Shown here: positions 61,146 through 64,000 of the stretch, piece by piece | How positions within the stretch are numbered: the first letter of the stretch is position 1 | How the letters are laid out: the number at the start of each line of letters is the position of its first letter | Assembly: GCF_009498035.1 (NCBI RefSeq) | Contig: NZ_CP034550.1 | Location: 558,001 to 622,000 of the forward strand | Length of the DNA: 64,000 nt | Origin: Saccharothrix syringae | Lineage (GTDB): Bacteria > Actinomycetota > Actinomycetes > Mycobacteriales > Pseudonocardiaceae | Reading direction: 5' to 3' | Program-made: the position numbers and the translations under genes | The notes under the pieces: model-generated | What the model saw: only the letters and a program-made list of their open reading frames with translations | Told to the model about the DNA's origin: nothing | The model's database searches: none

Positions 61146-61667
61146 CTACTGTGGACCGCTCGGCTCGGTGCGCCGGCTCGCGTGCAGCAGGACGAGCCCG
61201 ATGCCCGCGATCACGAAGTTCTGGAACGCGGCGTTCAGCCCGTTCCAGTCCTTGGACTGCCACATGAGGAACCACTCGCCCCCGATGGCGATGAACCCCA
61301 CCCCGAACAGCAGCACCTGCATCAGCCAGCCGGTCGAGGACAGCCGCCGGGCCGTCTCCTCGCGGCGCCGCAGCCAGGCCACCAGCGCGGCGACCAGCAC
61401 CAGGGCGGTCAACGCCTCCCAGGCGATGATCAGCACGTAGGTGACGGTCACCAGGGTCGGGCTGGAGATGGCGCGCCACGTGGTGAACGGCGAGTTGAAG
61501 GTGGTGTCCATCAGGAGGACGTGCCGCACGAACGCGTGGTTGGTCTCGTAGTCGGTGATGTTGCCGAACACCACGAGCACCATGTAGAGCGCGGTGAAAC
61601 CGGTCAACGCCGCGATCGCCGCCTGCGGGCTCCCCACCCGCCCAAGAAAACGCATGTACCGCAACAT
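61146..61667 (-). CDS. DUF2165 small integral membrane protein
   Basis: 173 residues from the ATG at 61667; a second ATG four codons later is possible. Four hydrophobic helices (AAIAALTGFTALYMVLVVFG, VLIIAWEALTALVLVAALVA, VLLFGVGFIAIGGEWFLMW, FVIAGIGLVLLHA) and the family stretch NITDYETNHAFVRHVLLMDT. Function of DUF2165 is unknown. Downstream convergent with the ini regulator. Confidence 0.88.
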   Translation of the reverse strand: MLRYMRFLGRVGSPQAAIAALTGFTALYMVLVVFGNITDYETNHAFVRHVLLMDTTFNSPFTTWRAISSPTLVTVTYVLIIAWEALTALVLVAALVAWLRRREETARRLSSTGWLMQVLLFGVGFIAIGGEWFLMWQSKDWNGLNAAFQNFVIAGIGLVLLHASRRTEPSGPQ

Positions 61668-61675
61668 AGCCAGAA

Positions 61676-62020
61676 TCAGCCGGAAGTCCACGGGCCCAGG
61701 CGGGTGACGACCCCGCCCACGGCTGCCGACCGGTCCGCGCGCGGATTGTCGGCGCGGTGCGAACCGCAGGTCAGCACCGGTGGTGCGGCGGGGATCTGGC
61801 GCCCGCCGGGGTCGTCGACCGGACCGGCGACGATCTTCGTGATCACCTGCGGGTTGGTGGGCGCGCGATCCGGGCCACCCTTCGGCGAGCCGCCACCCAC
61901 CTGCGCGCCCGCACCGCCGCCCACCGGCACCGACTCCACCCCGTACCCACCGGCCCACGCGATCCCGACCCGCACCGGCCGGGGCGGCACCCCCGCTCGC
62001 CACCGCCCCGGCCGGCGCAC
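61676..62020 (-). pseudogene. 3' fragment of an unknown gene truncated by the IS630 relic
   Basis: An open frame with strong G/C third-position bias runs from the left end of the insertion element to a TGA at 61676. It encodes Gly/Pro-rich residues (RVGIAWAGGYGVESVPVGGG ... DRAPTNPQVITKIVAGPVDD). No start codon of its own with a ribosome site is visible, and the frame enters the element. Probably the C-terminus of a displaced gene; family unknown. Confidence 0.4.
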
Positions 62021-62805
62021 CACTGGTCTTTCGTTTCGGGGTGGTGGTGGGTCTTGCCGGTGGGGGTATGCCGGTGGCGCGCGCCACCTGACCGCGAAGC
62101 AGCGGGCCCGGTTCGAGGCCGCGGAGCCGTGCGCCCGGGACGTCGGTCCGCCGCAGGCCGCACGGCTGGGACGAGGAGCAGGGCTGGACCCCGGCCCGGG
62201 CCGCGCTGGTCGTCGCCCGGCGTTTCCCCGTGCGGTTCAGCCCGGCGCAGACCTGGCGGATCCCGCGGCAGGTGGGCTTCACGCCGCGGCTGCCGGCGCA
62301 CCGGTCGGCCGAGCGCGACGAGCACCGGGCGGCCACCTGGACGCGCACGACCCGGCCCCGGGCGGGAAAAGAGCGACCGCCCGGGACGCGTGGCCGTGCT
62401 TCGCCGGCGAATCCGGGCAGCTGCGCCCACCGACGGCCCGCACCCGGGCTTGGCGCCGGACACCGGTGCTGCGGGTGCGCACCGCCGGCAAGGCGCGCCT
62501 GCCCCTGGCCGGCCTGCCCTGCCGCAAACCCGGCCACCGCACCCGGCTGATCTGCCGGATGACGGGCCACCGCGGCCAGGCAGGCGAGAAGAAGGGCTTC
62601 CGGAAACCGGACTTCGCCGCCCTGCTCGCCGCCCTCGCGCGCGGCCTGACCGGCCTCGCCCCTGCGACAGCGACGCCCTGGCCGCGGCGGTCCGCACCCG
62701 CCTCGAACACCCGCACCACCGGCCCGACCCGCTCAACGGCTTCGTCGCGCAAACCGGCCCCATCACCAGGCCACCACGACGTCACCCTGAGCCGAAGGAT
62801 CAGTA
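62021..62805 (+). mobile_element. Decayed IS630-family insertion sequence
   Basis: Imperfect terminal inverted repeats CACTGGTCTTTCGTTTC (62021-62037) and GAGCCGAAGGATCAGTA (62789-62805), 12 of 17 positions complementary, bracket a degraded transposase on the plus strand. A TA lies at the right junction, consistent with the IS630 TA target. The element is shorter than the usual ~1.1 kb. Confidence 0.6.
62090..62770 (+). pseudogene. IS630-family transposase relic
   Basis: Pieces in different frames match the order of an IS630 transposase. LTAKQRARFEAAEP; then WDEEQGWTPARAALVVARRF and TWRIPRQVGFTPRLPAHRSA, ERDEHRAATW (HTH-linker); then FAGESGQLRPPTARTRAWRR, TPVLRVRTAG, RKPGHRTRLICRMTGHRGQA, KKGFRKPDFAALLAALARGL (DDE domain first half). 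Finally DALAAAVRTRLEHPHHRPDP (C-terminus). The segment with the second catalytic Asp (VWDN) is deleted and several frameshifts separate the parts. Confidence 0.7.
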
Positions 62806-62837
62806 CCGGCCCGCGCAAGTCCCACCGGCCGGCCACC

Positions 62838-64000
62838 TCACGGGCAGGGCGGCTCGTAGTCCAGCTGCGGCAGGTGCTCGTACCACAGCTCCGCGGTCAA
62901 CGTGCCCCTGGTCCTGGCGCAGATCCGCTGGATCACGTGGTCCAGGTCGAGGTCCCACATCCGCACCGTGGTGTCCGTGCTGGAGGAGGCGACCATCGTC
63001 CCGTCGGGGCTGAACTCGGCGCCGCGCAGCGCGCCGCCGTGCCCGCTCAGCACATCACCCACCCGGAACGGCCGCTGCGGGTTCCGCACGTTCCACAGCA
63101 GGATCGTGCGGTCCTCCCCGCCACTGGCCAGGGACTGCCCGTCGGGGCTGAAGTCCACCGTCACCGCACCCTCGACGTGACCGGTCAGCGGCTCGCCGAT
63201 AGCCCTGGCCCGGTTCGGCGCGCTCAGGTCCCACAACCGGATGGTCTTGTCGTCGCCCGCGGTGGCGAGCAGCTTGCCGTCCGGGCTGATGTCGCCCGCG
63301 CGCACCGCGCCGGTGTGCCCGCGCAGCGGCTGCCCGAGCGGCTGGGCGGCCGCCGGGTCGGCCACGTTCCACAGCCGCACGGTCTGGTCCGCCCCGCCGG
63401 TGACCAGCGTCCGGCCGTCCGGGGTGAAATCGGCGAGGTGCACGTACCCCACGTGCCCGACGAGCGCCTGCCCGAGCGGCCTCGGGTGCTCCCGGTCACC
63501 GATGTCCCACAGCTGCACCGAGTTGTCGTCGTGGCCGGTGACCAGGACCTTCCCGTCGGGGCGGAAGGCCACCGGCGAGCTGTACCGGGTGCCCACCGCG
63601 ATCGGCTCGCCCAGCGGCCGCGGCCGGTCGGGGTCGTCCAGGTCCCACAGCCGCACCATCTTGTCGCTCACGCTGGCCAGCGTGCGCCCGTCGGCGCTCA
63701 GCGCCAGCGACCACACGGGCGCCCCGTGCCGGAGGGACGCGGTCGAGCGCGGCGCGCGCGGGTCGCCCACGTCCCACACCCGGATCACCCCGTCCTCGGC
63801 GGCCGACACCAGGCGCCGGCCGTCGGGGGTGAACCGGGGACCCACGGTGCGGGCGGAGTGCCCGACCATCACCCCGCCCGGCAGCGACCACAGGCGCACG
63901 GCGGCGTCGTGGCTGCCGGTGGCCAGGGTCCGGCCGTCCGGGCTGAACGACACCGCGTAGACGGTGCCGTTGCGCCCGGTCAGGGGCGCGCCGAGGGCCA
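62838..64000 (-). CDS. WD40-repeat protein, partial (5' end outside window)
   Basis: At least 387 residues; the frame remains open to the right edge (ALGAPLTGRNGTVYAVSFSP). Eight or so WD40 blades with the pattern FSPDGRTLATG...TVRLWD (for example TPDGRTLVTGGADQTVRLWN and SPDGKLLATAGDDKTIRLWD), ending in the IQRICARTRGTLTAELWYEH tail common to actinobacterial HTH/STAND-WD40 proteins. The missing N-terminus therefore may carry an HTH, protease or NTPase domain; a plain beta-propeller scaffold is the alternative. Confidence 0.9.
   Translation of the reverse strand, partial: ALGAPLTGRNGTVYAVSFSPDGRTLATGSHDAAVRLWSLPGGVMVGHSARTVGPRFTPDGRRLVSAAEDGVIRVWDVGDPRAPRSTASLRHGAPVWSLALSADGRTLASVSDKMVRLWDLDDPDRPRPLGEPIAVGTRYSSPVAFRPDGKVLVTGHDDNSVQLWDIGDREHPRPLGQALVGHVGYVHLADFTPDGRTLVTGGADQTVRLWNVADPAAAQPLGQPLRGHTGAVRAGDISPDGKLLATAGDDKTIRLWDLSAPNRARAIGEPLTGHVEGAVTVDFSPDGQSLASGGEDRTILLWNVRNPQRPFRVGDVLSGHGGALRGAEFSPDGTMVASSSTDTTVRMWDLDLDHVIQRICARTRGTLTAELWYEHLPQLDYEPPCP

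Overview
The window is very G+C-rich, with G/C in almost every third codon position, frequent GTG and TTG starts, several apparently leaderless transcripts and actinobacterial marker genes (sepH, iniBAC-like genes, deazaflavin/F420-dependent reductase family, YbaB plus ESX-type substrates, DUF4232 proteins). Together these indicate a filamentous actinomycete, most likely of the Pseudonocardiaceae (Saccharothrix/Actinosynnema/Lentzea-like). This assignment is inference from gene content; no rRNA is present to confirm it.

Layout. 1-3430: a partial membrane protein, an array of degenerate 22-bp repeats, a nested inverted repeat, then sepH and serC. 3437-10823: citrate synthase 2, then a urease locus (ureA, B, C, F, G, a DUF4232 gene on the opposite strand, then ureD) and pdxH. 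The ureA-ureB junction carries a 12-bp minisatellite. 10879-25360: a housekeeping/catabolic stretch with tautomerase, a family-8 polysaccharide lyase, MFS and APC transporters, TetR/MBL and TetR/PfkB pairs, epimerase, amidohydrolase, acyl-CoA dehydrogenase and the main citrate synthase gltA. 25411-26993: a multiply frameshifted relic that appears to be an HSP90/winged-helix conflict protein. 27074-32254: XRE-ABC exporter operon and a YbaB/EspC-like/WXG-like type VII substrate cluster. 32269-36862: a second, perfectly symmetrical array of the 22-bp repeat that supplies the stop codon of glpD, then TetR, an alkyl-DHAP-synthase-like oxidase and a GNAT. 36944-44189: quinone-type reductase, two more GNATs, an XRE relic, and a compact operon around a soluble FtsK/SpoIIIE ATPase with two small helical partners.

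44610-52970: an acidic secreted protein, a serine-less alpha/beta hydrolase, a DUF4232 lipoprotein, a double gamma-glutamylcyclotransferase, a QorR/QorB-like pair, a LysR gene facing a micro-ORF transcription unit, a DDN-like reductase, PhzF and a second LysR. 52967-61081: an iniB-iniA-iniC-like operon (cell-wall-stress dynamins) divergent from an Hsp70-like plus LuxR/MalT-like pair, ending at a perfect LexA-type palindrome. 61146-64000: DUF2165 protein, a decayed IS630 element that truncates an unknown gene, and a WD40 protein running off the right edge.

Most interesting candidates: the 22-bp dispersed repeat family, the FtsK mini-operon, the ini-like island with its own chaperone and regulator, the micro-ORF unit at 50567-50788, and the decayed HSP90 conflict gene.
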